Assembly: GCA_018056425.1 (NCBI GenBank)
Contig: JAGPFR010000005.1
Coordinates: 1-64,000, forward strand
Reading direction: 5' to 3'
Source of the DNA: Lachnospiraceae bacterium
GTDB taxonomy: Bacteria; Bacillota; Clostridia; Lachnospirales; Lachnospiraceae
DNA length: 64,000 bases
Shown: positions 24,791-33,886 of the stretch, in pieces
How positions within the stretch are numbered: the stretch's first letter is position 1
Layout of the letters: each line of letters starts with the position of its first letter
Program-made: the position numbers and the translations under genes
The notes under the pieces: generated by a model
What the model was told of the DNA's origin: nothing
The model's input: only the letters and a program-made list of their open reading frames with translations
Database searches by the model: none

Positions 24791-26035
24791 ATGGCTGATA
24801 CCGTTCTGGAATATCTTGAAAAATTCGGAAATAAAACCTTCAAACGCCTCCCGTTCGGTGAGGTCGATGCTCTTATATTATCCCAGTTTTCATATCTGAA
24901 ATTTGACGGCATTGTTCCGGGACCCGATGATATGGATTCTTTTGTGAGTCTTACGGATATCAAAAACCACCCGAAATTCGACGATCTCTTTTCCGATAAG
25001 AGATATGAAAAGCCTAACAGAAAGCTGTTTAAGCTGATGTCCGAAAGCGTAAGATTCGGAGATCTGAAGCTTGACTGGTACGTGAATATCATTGGTGATG
25101 AAAGGGAGATACAGTTTTCTGCGGTCACATTCAGATTCCCTGAAGGGATCGATTATGTGGCATACAGAGGAACCGATGAAAATATGGTGGGCTGGAAGGA
25201 AGATGCAAATCTTTCGATAATGGAAGAGATACCCGGCGAAAAAGAAGCCGTAAAATACCTTAAAGAGGCCGCCAAAGTGTTAAACGGCAATTTCTATGTG
25301 GGCGGTCACTCCAAGGGCGGGCTTAACGCAATTTACGCTTCATCGGCCGCTCCCGCATCCGTAAAAAAGCGTATAATGGGCATATACAGTTTTGACGGTC
25401 CCGCGATCAGGGAGGATGTAAGAAATAAACTGGATTATGCAGGTATCAGGGACAGATACCACAAATTTGTTCCCAAAAGTTCGCTTATAGGCATGATCTT
25501 TGAAACGGATGACATCTACACCGTGGTTAAAAACAAGGCGGCAGGGATCCTGCAGCACGATCCCTATAATTGGATCGTCGACGGCATCGATTTTGCCTAT
25601 GAGGATTCTCTCAGCAAGAGCGCCGAGGTGGTAAATACCGCTATGGCAAACTGGCTTAAAGGACTGGATAAGAGTGCCAGGAGCCGTTTTATAGACTGTG
25701 TATTTGAAGTTGCGGACGCATGTGAGGATAACGATCTTGTCTCCATTGCACTTAATCCGGTCAGGAGCATACGGCAGATGCTCGACGGATACGACAGGAT
25801 GGAAGACGGAGAAAGAGAGTTTCTCAAGGAAGTTCTTAACGGACTTATCAAAAATACCGGAGGCAGTGCCAGAGATGAAGTCAAAGAAGGCTGGGGAGAA
25901 TTTACGGAGTCCGTTGATAAATGGATTGACATGGTCCAGGGCGTCATAGAGGAAAAACAGGCTTCGAAAAAGAAGACATCCGGTAAAAAGGGAGTTCCCA
26001 AAAAACTCCCGGGCAAGAAAAAAACGAAAGGGTAA
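24791..26035 (+). CDS. Mbeg1-like (DUF2974) alpha/beta-hydrolase
   Basis: A 414-residue cytosolic lipase-like protein. Start region FGEVDALILSQFSYLKFDGIVP and VAYRGTDENMVGWKEDANL are typical of the DUF2974/Mbeg1 family, and GGHSKGGLNAIYAS is the nucleophile elbow with Ser174. Asp and His partners are expected near FDGPAI and in the HDPYNWIV segment, by family analogy. The C-terminal ~25 residues are very Lys-rich, which could bind nucleic acid or membrane. It lies 5 bp upstream of atpB with no intervening terminator, so it may be the first gene of the ATP synthase transcript. Substrate unknown. Confidence 0.82.
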   Translation: MADTVLEYLEKFGNKTFKRLPFGEVDALILSQFSYLKFDGIVPGPDDMDSFVSLTDIKNHPKFDDLFSDKRYEKPNRKLFKLMSESVRFGDLKLDWYVNIIGDEREIQFSAVTFRFPEGIDYVAYRGTDENMVGWKEDANLSIMEEIPGEKEAVKYLKEAAKVLNGNFYVGGHSKGGLNAIYASSAAPASVKKRIMGIYSFDGPAIREDVRNKLDYAGIRDRYHKFVPKSSLIGMIFETDDIYTVVKNKAAGILQHDPYNWIVDGIDFAYEDSLSKSAEVVNTAMANWLKGLDKSARSRFIDCVFEVADACEDNDLVSIALNPVRSIRQMLDGYDRMEDGEREFLKEVLNGLIKNTGGSARDEVKEGWGEFTESVDKWIDMVQGVIEEKQASKKKTSGKKGVPKKLPGKKKTKG

Positions 26036-26040
26036 GGATT

Positions 26041-26730
26041 ATGGAGCATATAGCTGAAGAGTTAATGGAACAGCTCGAGACAGCGGATGCGTTTTCTTTT
26101 ACCGTGTCGGGATACACGATAAACATTGCGGAGTCCGTGGTCGTAAGCTGGATAGTGATCGGAATAGTCCTGGTGCTCTGTCTGATACTTACTTCGGGCA
26201 TGAGAGTCGACCATATTTCGAGAAGGCAGGCATTGGCCGAATGGCTCGTTGAAAAGGCGGAAGGCCTGATAGAAAGTATGGTCGGAGAAGAGGGAAAGGA
26301 GTACATTCCGTACCTGCTGACGGTTCTCATATTCATCGGATTATCCAACACGATAGGCCTGATAGGAATGAAACCGCCGACCAAGGATCTGAACGTAACC
26401 GCCGCACTTGCGATAATGAGTATCGTGATCGTGCAGGCTGCGGCGATCAGGAAGAAACGAGTGGGAGGATGGCTCAAGGGCTTTACTCATCCCGTTGCGA
26501 TAGTAACGCCGATCAACATACTCGAACTCGGGATCAAGCCATTGTCACTGTGTATGCGACTGTTCGGCAATGTTGTCGGTGCATTCGTTATAATGGAGCT
26601 TTTAAAGACCGTCGTACCGGTTCTGGTGCCTGCAGTATTTTCACTGTATTTCGATATATTCGACGGATTACTTCAGGCATACGTATTTGTATTTTTGACA
26701 TCGATGTATATCAAAGAAGCTATTGAATAA
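26041..26730 (+). CDS. atpB: F-type ATP synthase subunit a
   Basis: A 229-residue integral membrane subunit forming the ion half-channels next to the c-ring. Five or so hydrophobic helices are visible. The essential arginine lies in PLSLCMRLFGNVVG at Arg173, equivalent to E. coli Arg210. HPVAIVTPINILELGIKP before it is the conserved cytoplasmic loop and helix. It opens the order a-c-b-alpha-gamma-beta-epsilon. No atpI gene precedes it. The ATG at 26041 has AAAGGGTAAGG upstream. Confidence 0.95.
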   Translation: MEHIAEELMEQLETADAFSFTVSGYTINIAESVVVSWIVIGIVLVLCLILTSGMRVDHISRRQALAEWLVEKAEGLIESMVGEEGKEYIPYLLTVLIFIGLSNTIGLIGMKPPTKDLNVTAALAIMSIVIVQAAAIRKKRVGGWLKGFTHPVAIVTPINILELGIKPLSLCMRLFGNVVGAFVIMELLKTVVPVLVPAVFSLYFDIFDGLLQAYVFVFLTSMYIKEAIE

Positions 26731-26766
26731 TTAAGCAAATAAGCTGGCTATATAGGAGGAAACAAA

Positions 26767-26991
26767 ATGGTAGCACTTGGAGCAAGTATTGCGGCACTCG
26801 GATGTATCGGAGCAGGCGTAAGCCTCGGATTGGCAACAGGAAAGGCATGTGATGCATGTGCGCGTCAGCCCGAAGCCGATTCCAAGATCATGAAGCTTCT
26901 CATTCTCGGAGGAGCACTTGCGGAGGCAACCGCGATTTATTCTTTCGTTATCGGAATACTTATCATTCTTTTCATGGGCGGCGCATCATAA
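26767..26991 (+). CDS. atpE: F-type ATP synthase subunit c
   Basis: A 74-residue hairpin of two membrane helices joined by the polar loop ARQPEA (residues 32-37). The ion-carrying carboxylate is Glu53 in ALAEATAIY. The residues that mark Na+-binding rings such as that of Ilyobacter (Gln32, Val63, Ser66 in that numbering) are here Leu20, Leu51 and Ala54, so proton coupling is predicted. An AGGAGG site precedes the ATG. It is made in excess of other subunits in known operons. Confidence 0.96.
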   Translation: MVALGASIAALGCIGAGVSLGLATGKACDACARQPEADSKIMKLLILGGALAEATAIYSFVIGILIILFMGGAS

Positions 26992-27014
26992 CGAAAATAT
27001 TTCAGAGGTGAAAA

Positions 27015-27491
27015 ATGCTCAGATTTGATATTAATTTCGTGTTTACGATAATAAATGTTCTTATCCTTTTTGCAGTCGTTAAGATCTTTCTGATCGGACG
27101 TGTGCATAAGATTCTTGATGCCAGAAAGGCTCAGGTTGACGAACAGTTTTCCGAGGCCGAGAAGAAACTTGAGGAAGCCGATAAGGCCAGGCAGCAGTAT
27201 GAGGATTCTATCAAGGACATCGAGGCTGAAAAGGAGCGTCGTTTTACCGAGTCCAGAAATCAGGCAAAGAGCGAGTATGAACGTCTGATGGAGCAGGCTA
27301 AGAAAGAATCCGACAAGATTCTTGCCACCGCACGCAAAGAGGCGGAGGAAGAAAGACAGATCAGATTAAGACGCGCCAACCAGGAGATAACCGATATGGT
27401 TGCAAAGGCTGCAGAGAGAATCGTTACTGCCGATCAGAACGAAGAAATGGATAAGCAGCTCTATGACAGATTCCTTGAACAGGCTAAGTAA
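27015..27491 (+). CDS. atpF: F-type ATP synthase subunit b
   Basis: A 158-residue peripheral-stalk subunit: one N-terminal membrane helix (about 6-27, FVFTIINVLILFAVVKIFLI) and a long charged helix (about 30-150) with the alanine/glutamate-rich heptad-like pattern of b dimers. It is followed after 18 bp by the delta-alpha fusion gene. The b C-terminus normally contacts the delta C-terminal domain, which is the part of delta that survives here. Confidence 0.95.
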   Translation: MLRFDINFVFTIINVLILFAVVKIFLIGRVHKILDARKAQVDEQFSEAEKKLEEADKARQQYEDSIKDIEAEKERRFTESRNQAKSEYERLMEQAKKESDKILATARKEAEEERQIRLRRANQEITDMVAKAAERIVTADQNEEMDKQLYDRFLEQAK

Positions 27492-27509
27492 GGTAAGGGG
27501 GACAGGTCA

Positions 27510-29285
27510 ATGAGTAAAAAAGCCGCATTCAAAGTGGTTTTATATTATGTCACGCCTCCTACGGAAGAACAGCTTCAGGGTATCTGGAATTTCGTGCTCG
27601 GCAAGTATGTGACCGATGACAGAAAAGCGGAGGACATTGAGTTTTCCGTTGAAGAGGATCCTTCGCTCGGGGGAGGATTCATCCTCAAGTGCGAGAACGA
27701 GGTTTACAACTGGAGCACAAGAGGAAGGCTCGGACAGTTTAATGAAAAGCTTCAGGCTATCCGCAGAAAAGTGGGAGCAGATGAAGACGTTGTTTCCATA
27801 CTCAAAACAACCGTAGACGAATTCAAACTCTCCAAACGTTTCAGAAGATCCGGATATGTTGTATCCGCAGGAGACGGTATTGCAAGAGTTAAGGGACTTG
27901 AAAGAGCCGAGTACGGTGAGATTCTTATTTTTGCAAGCGGACTCAAGGGCATGGTCCAGGACATCCGCAAGGAGGACTGCGGTGTAATCCTCTTCGGTAA
28001 GGATGATGAGATAAGAGTCTGGGACGAGGTTGCAAGAACCGGAATGAGAGCAGGTATTCCCGTAGGGGATGACCTGCTTGGAAGAGTGCTCAATTCACTC
28101 GGAGAGCCCATAGACGGAGGAAGGGATTTTGATTCGGAAGGTTTCAGACCGATCGAATCTCCGGCACCCTCTATCACGGCAAGACAGCCTGTTGACACTC
28201 CTCTTGAGACCGGAATTCTATCGATCGATTCTATGTTCCCCATAGGAAGAGGACAAAGAGAACTTATCATCGGTGACAGACAGACCGGTAAGACATCGAT
28301 CGCAATAGATACGATCATCAATCAGAAGGGCAAGGGCGTAAAGTGTGTTTACGTAGCAATCGGTCAGAAGGCATCGACCATCGCAAGGCTTGTTAACCGC
28401 CTCAGGGAAGCAGGTGCAATGGATTATACGGTCGTTATTTCTTCGACTGCTTCGGATCCCGCACCCCTTCAGTATATAGCTCCGTATTCGGGCACATCCA
28501 TCGCAGAGTTTTTCATGCATAAGGGCGAGGATGTTTTGATAGTATATGACGATCTTTCCAAGCATGCTGTTGCTTACAGAGCGCTTTCACTGCTGCTTGA
28601 AAGAAGTCCCGGACGTGAGGCATATCCCAGAGATGTATTCTATCTTCACTCAAGACTTCTTGAAAGAAGTGCGAGACTTTCCGATGAACTGGGAGGCGGT
28701 TCCATCACCGCACTCCCCATCATAGAAACTCAGGCGGGAGACGTTTCCGCATATATCCCCACCAATGTAATATCCATAACCGACGGACAGATCTATCTCG
28801 AGAGCGAACTCTTTTTCCTCGGATTCAGACCTGCGGTCAATGTCGGTTTGTCCGTATCCCGTGTAGGTGGTGCGGCTCAGACAAAGGCTATGAAGAAAGC
28901 AGCCGGATCCATAAGAATAGATCTTGCCCAGTACAGGGAGATGGAAGTCTTTACGCAGTTTTCTTCGGATCTTGATGATGCTACGAAGAATCAGCTCCGT
29001 CACGGAAGAATACTTATGGAACTGTTAAAGCAGCCGCTCGGTCATCCCAGATCCATGGCGGATCAGGTTATGCTTCTTACGATAGTCAATTCCGGAGTTG
29101 TCGATACCGTTCCCGTTGAGATGGCAAGGGAATTCACCGACAAACTTCTTGCCAAGATCCATGAGGAGCAGCAGGCTACCGTAACCGATATAGAAACAAT
29201 GGGTGTGCTCAACGATGACGAGAAATATTTCCTCGTTGACCTGGCGGGAAAAGAACTTCGTGAATTCATGAGCGTAAAGGAATGA
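27510..29285 (+). CDS. atpA: ATP synthase delta-C-terminal-domain/alpha subunit fusion
   Basis: A 591-residue protein, about 85-90 residues longer than usual alpha subunits. Residues ~8-85 match the C-terminal domain of the delta (OSCP) subunit: TPPTEEQLQGIWNFV, then EEDPSLGGGFILKC and STRGRLGQFNEKL, the conserved DPSL-GG and S-RGRL elements. From ~92 it is a normal alpha subunit: the N-terminal helix VVSILKTTVDEF, the crown barrel GYVVSAGDGIARVKGL, Walker A GDRQTGKT (255-262), and the C-terminal helical domain. Alpha is the non-catalytic nucleotide-binding subunit. No separate atpH gene exists in the operon, and the delta N-terminal six-helix bundle is absent. The start has a GTAAGGGGG site and no internal alpha start with a good site was noted. 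Confidence 0.93.
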   Translation: MSKKAAFKVVLYYVTPPTEEQLQGIWNFVLGKYVTDDRKAEDIEFSVEEDPSLGGGFILKCENEVYNWSTRGRLGQFNEKLQAIRRKVGADEDVVSILKTTVDEFKLSKRFRRSGYVVSAGDGIARVKGLERAEYGEILIFASGLKGMVQDIRKEDCGVILFGKDDEIRVWDEVARTGMRAGIPVGDDLLGRVLNSLGEPIDGGRDFDSEGFRPIESPAPSITARQPVDTPLETGILSIDSMFPIGRGQRELIIGDRQTGKTSIAIDTIINQKGKGVKCVYVAIGQKASTIARLVNRLREAGAMDYTVVISSTASDPAPLQYIAPYSGTSIAEFFMHKGEDVLIVYDDLSKHAVAYRALSLLLERSPGREAYPRDVFYLHSRLLERSARLSDELGGGSITALPIIETQAGDVSAYIPTNVISITDGQIYLESELFFLGFRPAVNVGLSVSRVGGAAQTKAMKKAAGSIRIDLAQYREMEVFTQFSSDLDDATKNQLRHGRILMELLKQPLGHPRSMADQVMLLTIVNSGVVDTVPVEMAREFTDKLLAKIHEEQQATVTDIETMGVLNDDEKYFLVDLAGKELREFMSVKE

Positions 29286-29286
29286 T

Positions 29287-30195
29287 ATGGCCGGATTAAG
29301 AGAGATATCGGGACGAATCAGAAGTGTCCGCGATACCATGAAAATCACAAATGCCATGTATATGATCTCCTCGACCAAACTGCGTAAAGCAAAGAAGGAT
29401 GCGGAGCTTAATAATCCGTACTTCGAAGCAATGCAGGAGATGCTCCTTGGTATCATGAATACTTCGGATCATCTGCAGCATAAGTATACGGACAGAAGGC
29501 CGGAGAAGAAGGGTAAGGACCGTACTCATGCCGTGATCGTTATAACCGCAGATAAGGGACTTGCCGGAGCATATAATCACAACGTCGTTAAACTTACCGA
29601 AGAGAGTTTTTTCGGCAGGGATGAAAAGACGGTTTTGTATGTTGTAGGAGAAGCGGGAAGAACTTATTTTGCGAGTAAGAAGGTTCACCTCGAAGGTCAG
29701 TTTAAATACACGGCACAAAATCCCACACTTCACAGGGCGAGGGTAATATGCGACAAGATGCTTGAGGAATTTAATTCCGGAAGAGTGGATGATGTATCGA
29801 TCGTATATACCGGAATGAAGGATCAGCTTACGAGCGAAGCAAGAGTCATGCATCTTCTTCCTCTGGTACACGAAGAGATTGACGGACGTCTTGCCGTTGA
29901 AGAATCATATGAAGACGATCTTAAATTCCATCCGTCCGCCGAAGAAGTCATGAACATCATAGTTCCCGATGTTCTGACCGGATATATATACAGTGCACTG
30001 GTTGATTCTTTCTGCAGTGAACAGAATGACCGCATGCTGGCAATGGATGCCGCCGACAGAAATGCGGGAGAGATGATCAGGACCCTTTCCATCGAATACA
30101 ACAGGGAAAGACAGGCCATGATCACACAGGAGATAACTGAGGTTGCGTCCGGGGCAAGGGCACAGAAAAAGGCCAAAGCCCGGAGGGGAAACTGA
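29287..30195 (+). CDS. atpG: F-type ATP synthase subunit gamma
   Basis: A 302-residue central-stalk subunit. The N-terminal AGLREISGRIRSVRDTMKIT and the C-terminal MIRTLSIEYNRERQAMITQEITEVASGA are the two long helices of the rotor's coiled coil; ITADKGLAGAYNHNV is the conserved Rossmann-like segment. It begins 1 bp after the alpha stop codon. Confidence 0.96.
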   Translation: MAGLREISGRIRSVRDTMKITNAMYMISSTKLRKAKKDAELNNPYFEAMQEMLLGIMNTSDHLQHKYTDRRPEKKGKDRTHAVIVITADKGLAGAYNHNVVKLTEESFFGRDEKTVLYVVGEAGRTYFASKKVHLEGQFKYTAQNPTLHRARVICDKMLEEFNSGRVDDVSIVYTGMKDQLTSEARVMHLLPLVHEEIDGRLAVEESYEDDLKFHPSAEEVMNIIVPDVLTGYIYSALVDSFCSEQNDRMLAMDAADRNAGEMIRTLSIEYNRERQAMITQEITEVASGARAQKKAKARRGN

Positions 30196-31602
<1,407 letters not shown>

Positions 31603-31603
31603 T

Positions 31604-32044
31604 ATGAGTGAAGTTTTTCATTTGAAAATCTTAGCAAGTGACAAGACCTTCTTTGAAGGCCGTGTGATCAGCATGACGATTCCTGCATTTGACGGATCGT
31701 ACCAGATCATGGCCCATCATGAGCCTGTGGTAATGGCTCTGAAAGAGGGTGTGATCCGCTTGAGATATGAGGAGGAAGACGGAAGCGAAGTGACCGTAAC
31801 AGGCATAAACGGCCTGGGGCTTGTGAACATCACGAGGGATATGGTTACTGTTTTGGTCGATTCCATTGAAGCACCCGAGGATATCGACAGAGCCAGGGCC
31901 GAAAAGGCACTCAAAAGGGCTATGGAGCAGCTCCGTCAGGACCAGAGTATCCATGAGTATGAGATGAGCAGGGCTTCCATGGCAAGGGCGATGCTCAGGC
32001 TTTCGAATTCCGGCAATCCGAGTGACGGATTCGGAGATAAATAA
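31604..32044 (+). CDS. atpC: F-type ATP synthase subunit epsilon
   Basis: A 146-residue protein. The N-terminal beta-sandwich (about 1-88) contains FEGRVISMTIPAFDGSYQIMAHHEPVV, the family hallmark, and a C-terminal helical hairpin (about 90-135, DRARAEKALKRAMEQL) that in other bacteria inhibits ATP hydrolysis. It starts 1 bp after beta and closes the operon; no clear terminator follows. Confidence 0.95.
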   Translation: MSEVFHLKILASDKTFFEGRVISMTIPAFDGSYQIMAHHEPVVMALKEGVIRLRYEEEDGSEVTVTGINGLGLVNITRDMVTVLVDSIEAPEDIDRARAEKALKRAMEQLRQDQSIHEYEMSRASMARAMLRLSNSGNPSDGFGDK

Positions 32045-32068
32045 AAGCTATCTGAAATCCAAAATATT

Positions 32069-32077
32069 TGGTAAAAT
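32069..32077 (+). promoter_or_regulatory. Extended -10 promoter of the DtxR-family gene
   Basis: TGGTAAAAT (32069-32077) with no clear -35 box. It lies ~50 bp before the ATG at 32128. Confidence 0.45.
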
Positions 32078-32127
32078 AAAGTGTTGTTTATTTGCTCTGA
32101 CATAAGTTTCCGGTAAGGAGATATGAT

Positions 32128-32547
32128 ATGGCACTTCGTAAAAATGAATCCGTCGAAGATTACCTTGAATGTATTCTGATGCTGAGTGAGAAAAAGCCGG
32201 TAGTCAGAAGCGTTGATATTGCCAATGAAATGGGCTTTAAGAAGTCATCGGTTTCTGTTGCAATGAAAAACCTGAGAGAAAAAGAGCACATCGTTGTTTC
32301 CGATGAAGGATATATCACTCTTACGGAATCAGGTAAAGAAATCGCTTCAAGGATCTACGAAAGACACTCACTTCTGACCGAGTGGTTTGTCAATATAGGT
32401 ATAGATCCCGAAGTTGCTGCGGATGATGCCTGCAAAGTTGAACATGATATTTCTCAGGAAAGCTTTGAGGCTATCAAAAAGTATGTTATGAACTGCCGCA
32501 ACAATTGCCAAAAATGTGACTATTATAAAAGGAGTTATTCCAAGTGA
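32128..32547 (+). CDS. DtxR-family metal-dependent transcriptional regulator
   Basis: A 139-residue protein with an N-terminal winged helix (SVEDYLECILMLSEKKPVVR, then VDIANEMGFKKSSVSVAMKNL) and a metal-binding/dimerisation helix region RHSLLTEWFVNIG to ACKVEHDISQE, with His/Glu/Cys/His ligands typical of MntR/DtxR/IdeR proteins. The C-terminal end has three extra cysteines (NCRNNCQKCDYYK). The SH3-like third domain is absent, as in MntR. The family represses or activates Mn2+ or Fe2+ homeostasis genes. It overlaps the following transporter by 4 bp (GTGA), so that transporter is a likely regulatory target. Confidence 0.87.
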   Translation: MALRKNESVEDYLECILMLSEKKPVVRSVDIANEMGFKKSSVSVAMKNLREKEHIVVSDEGYITLTESGKEIASRIYERHSLLTEWFVNIGIDPEVAADDACKVEHDISQESFEAIKKYVMNCRNNCQKCDYYKRSYSK

Positions 32548-33836
32548 AGATTGCTGCCATTATTTTATTTGTGATCATGTATGTATGCATGATCGCTTTT
32601 CCCAAGAGAAGACCTGTATTTGCGCTTTCAACAGCTGCAATCTATATAATCCTATCATTTCTTCCCATCGCCGACATGTCCATTCTGAAGATCTCGGATC
32701 TTGCGGATGCTATCGACTGGAACGTAATAATGATGATCACCGGAACGATGATAATAGTTGATTATTTCATCGAGTCCAAAATGCCCAATGTCATTGCCGA
32801 GGCTCTCTTAAGGACCGCTCCGAATGTACTCTGGGTTACGGTCCTCATGTCGCTTTTTTCGGGAATCATTTCGGCATTCATCGACAATGTTGCAACTGTT
32901 CTAATGGTAGCTCCCGTAGCCATCGTAATCTGTAAGAAGCTTAAGATATCACCCGTCGGAATGGTAATCTGTATTGCGGTTTCCTCAAACCTTCAGGGTG
33001 CCGCTACCCTTGTCGGTGACACCACTTCCATCATGCTTGCGGGTGCTGCTTCCATGAACTTCGCAGACTTTTTCGTAATGAACGGAAAAGCGGGAATGTT
33101 CTTTGCTACCGAGCTCGGCGCACTCTTTACCGTACCCATCATGATGATCATGTTTAGGAAGGAAAAAGAGCCCGTTACTTCCAACGAGAGAACAAAGGTA
33201 AAGGATTTCTTCCCTACCGTAATGATGATCAGCTATGTTGTTGCACTGATCATTGCTTCCTTTATACCGAATACTCCGGAGTGCATAAACGGTTATATCT
33301 GTCTCACGGGCGCGATCATCACCGCAGTGGCAGAATTCCTTATCCATAAAAATACAGTTGGTCTTAAGCATTCACTTAAGAACCTTGATGTTGATATGAT
33401 ACTGCTCCTTATCGGACTCTTTTCCGTTATCGGGGGCATCACCAATGTCGGTGTCATCGGAGATCTGGCAGGTCTTATCGCATCGGCCGGCGGGAACAAC
33501 AAGTTCCTCCTTTATACCATCGTTGTATGGGGGTCCGTTGTAATCTCGGCATTTATCGATAATATCCCTTATGTTGCCACCATGCTTCCCATTCTGGGCG
33601 GAGTAGCACAGACACTCGGAATAGAACCTTATTTCCTTTATTTCGGATTGCTTGCAGGTGCGACTCTCGGCGGTAACCTGACTCCTATCGGAGCTTCCGC
33701 AAATATCGCCGGTGTCGGCATGCTCAGAAAAGAAGGATATGAGGTCTCTTTCGGAGACTTCATGAAAATAGGTGTTCCCTTCACCCTGACTGCGGTCATG
33801 ACGGGTTACCTCTTCATATGGTTCGTTTGGGCTTGA
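32544..33836 (+). CDS. ArsB/NhaD-type ion transporter (IT superfamily)
   Basis: A 430-residue membrane protein with about 11-12 hydrophobic helices. Two inverted-repeat-like segments with intramembrane motifs are visible: GIISAFIDNVATVLMVAPVAI and VVISAFIDNIPYVATMLPIL, plus VSSNLQGAATLVGDTTSI and GGNLTPIGASANIAGVGM, all typical of the ArsB/NhaD/P-protein family. Such proteins carry Na+/H+, arsenite or organic/inorganic anions; the substrate cannot be chosen from sequence. The start codon is GTG within GTGA overlapping the regulator stop, with an AAAGGAG site inside the regulator gene. Coupling to a DtxR regulator suggests a metal-linked role. Confidence 0.85.
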   Translation: MKIAAIILFVIMYVCMIAFPKRRPVFALSTAAIYIILSFLPIADMSILKISDLADAIDWNVIMMITGTMIIVDYFIESKMPNVIAEALLRTAPNVLWVTVLMSLFSGIISAFIDNVATVLMVAPVAIVICKKLKISPVGMVICIAVSSNLQGAATLVGDTTSIMLAGAASMNFADFFVMNGKAGMFFATELGALFTVPIMMIMFRKEKEPVTSNERTKVKDFFPTVMMISYVVALIIASFIPNTPECINGYICLTGAIITAVAEFLIHKNTVGLKHSLKNLDVDMILLLIGLFSVIGGITNVGVIGDLAGLIASAGGNNKFLLYTIVVWGSVVISAFIDNIPYVATMLPILGGVAQTLGIEPYFLYFGLLAGATLGGNLTPIGASANIAGVGMLRKEGYEVSFGDFMKIGVPFTLTAVMTGYLFIWFVWA

Positions 33837-33845
33837 CGTTAAGGC

Positions 33846-33851
33846 TATAAT
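33846..33851 (+). promoter_or_regulatory. -10 box upstream of prfC
   Basis: TATAAT without a convincing -35 at the right distance; 36 bp before the ATG at 33887. Confidence 0.4.
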
Positions 33852-33886
33852 ACTATTCTACACATCTAGACAGGAGATCTTTGAAA

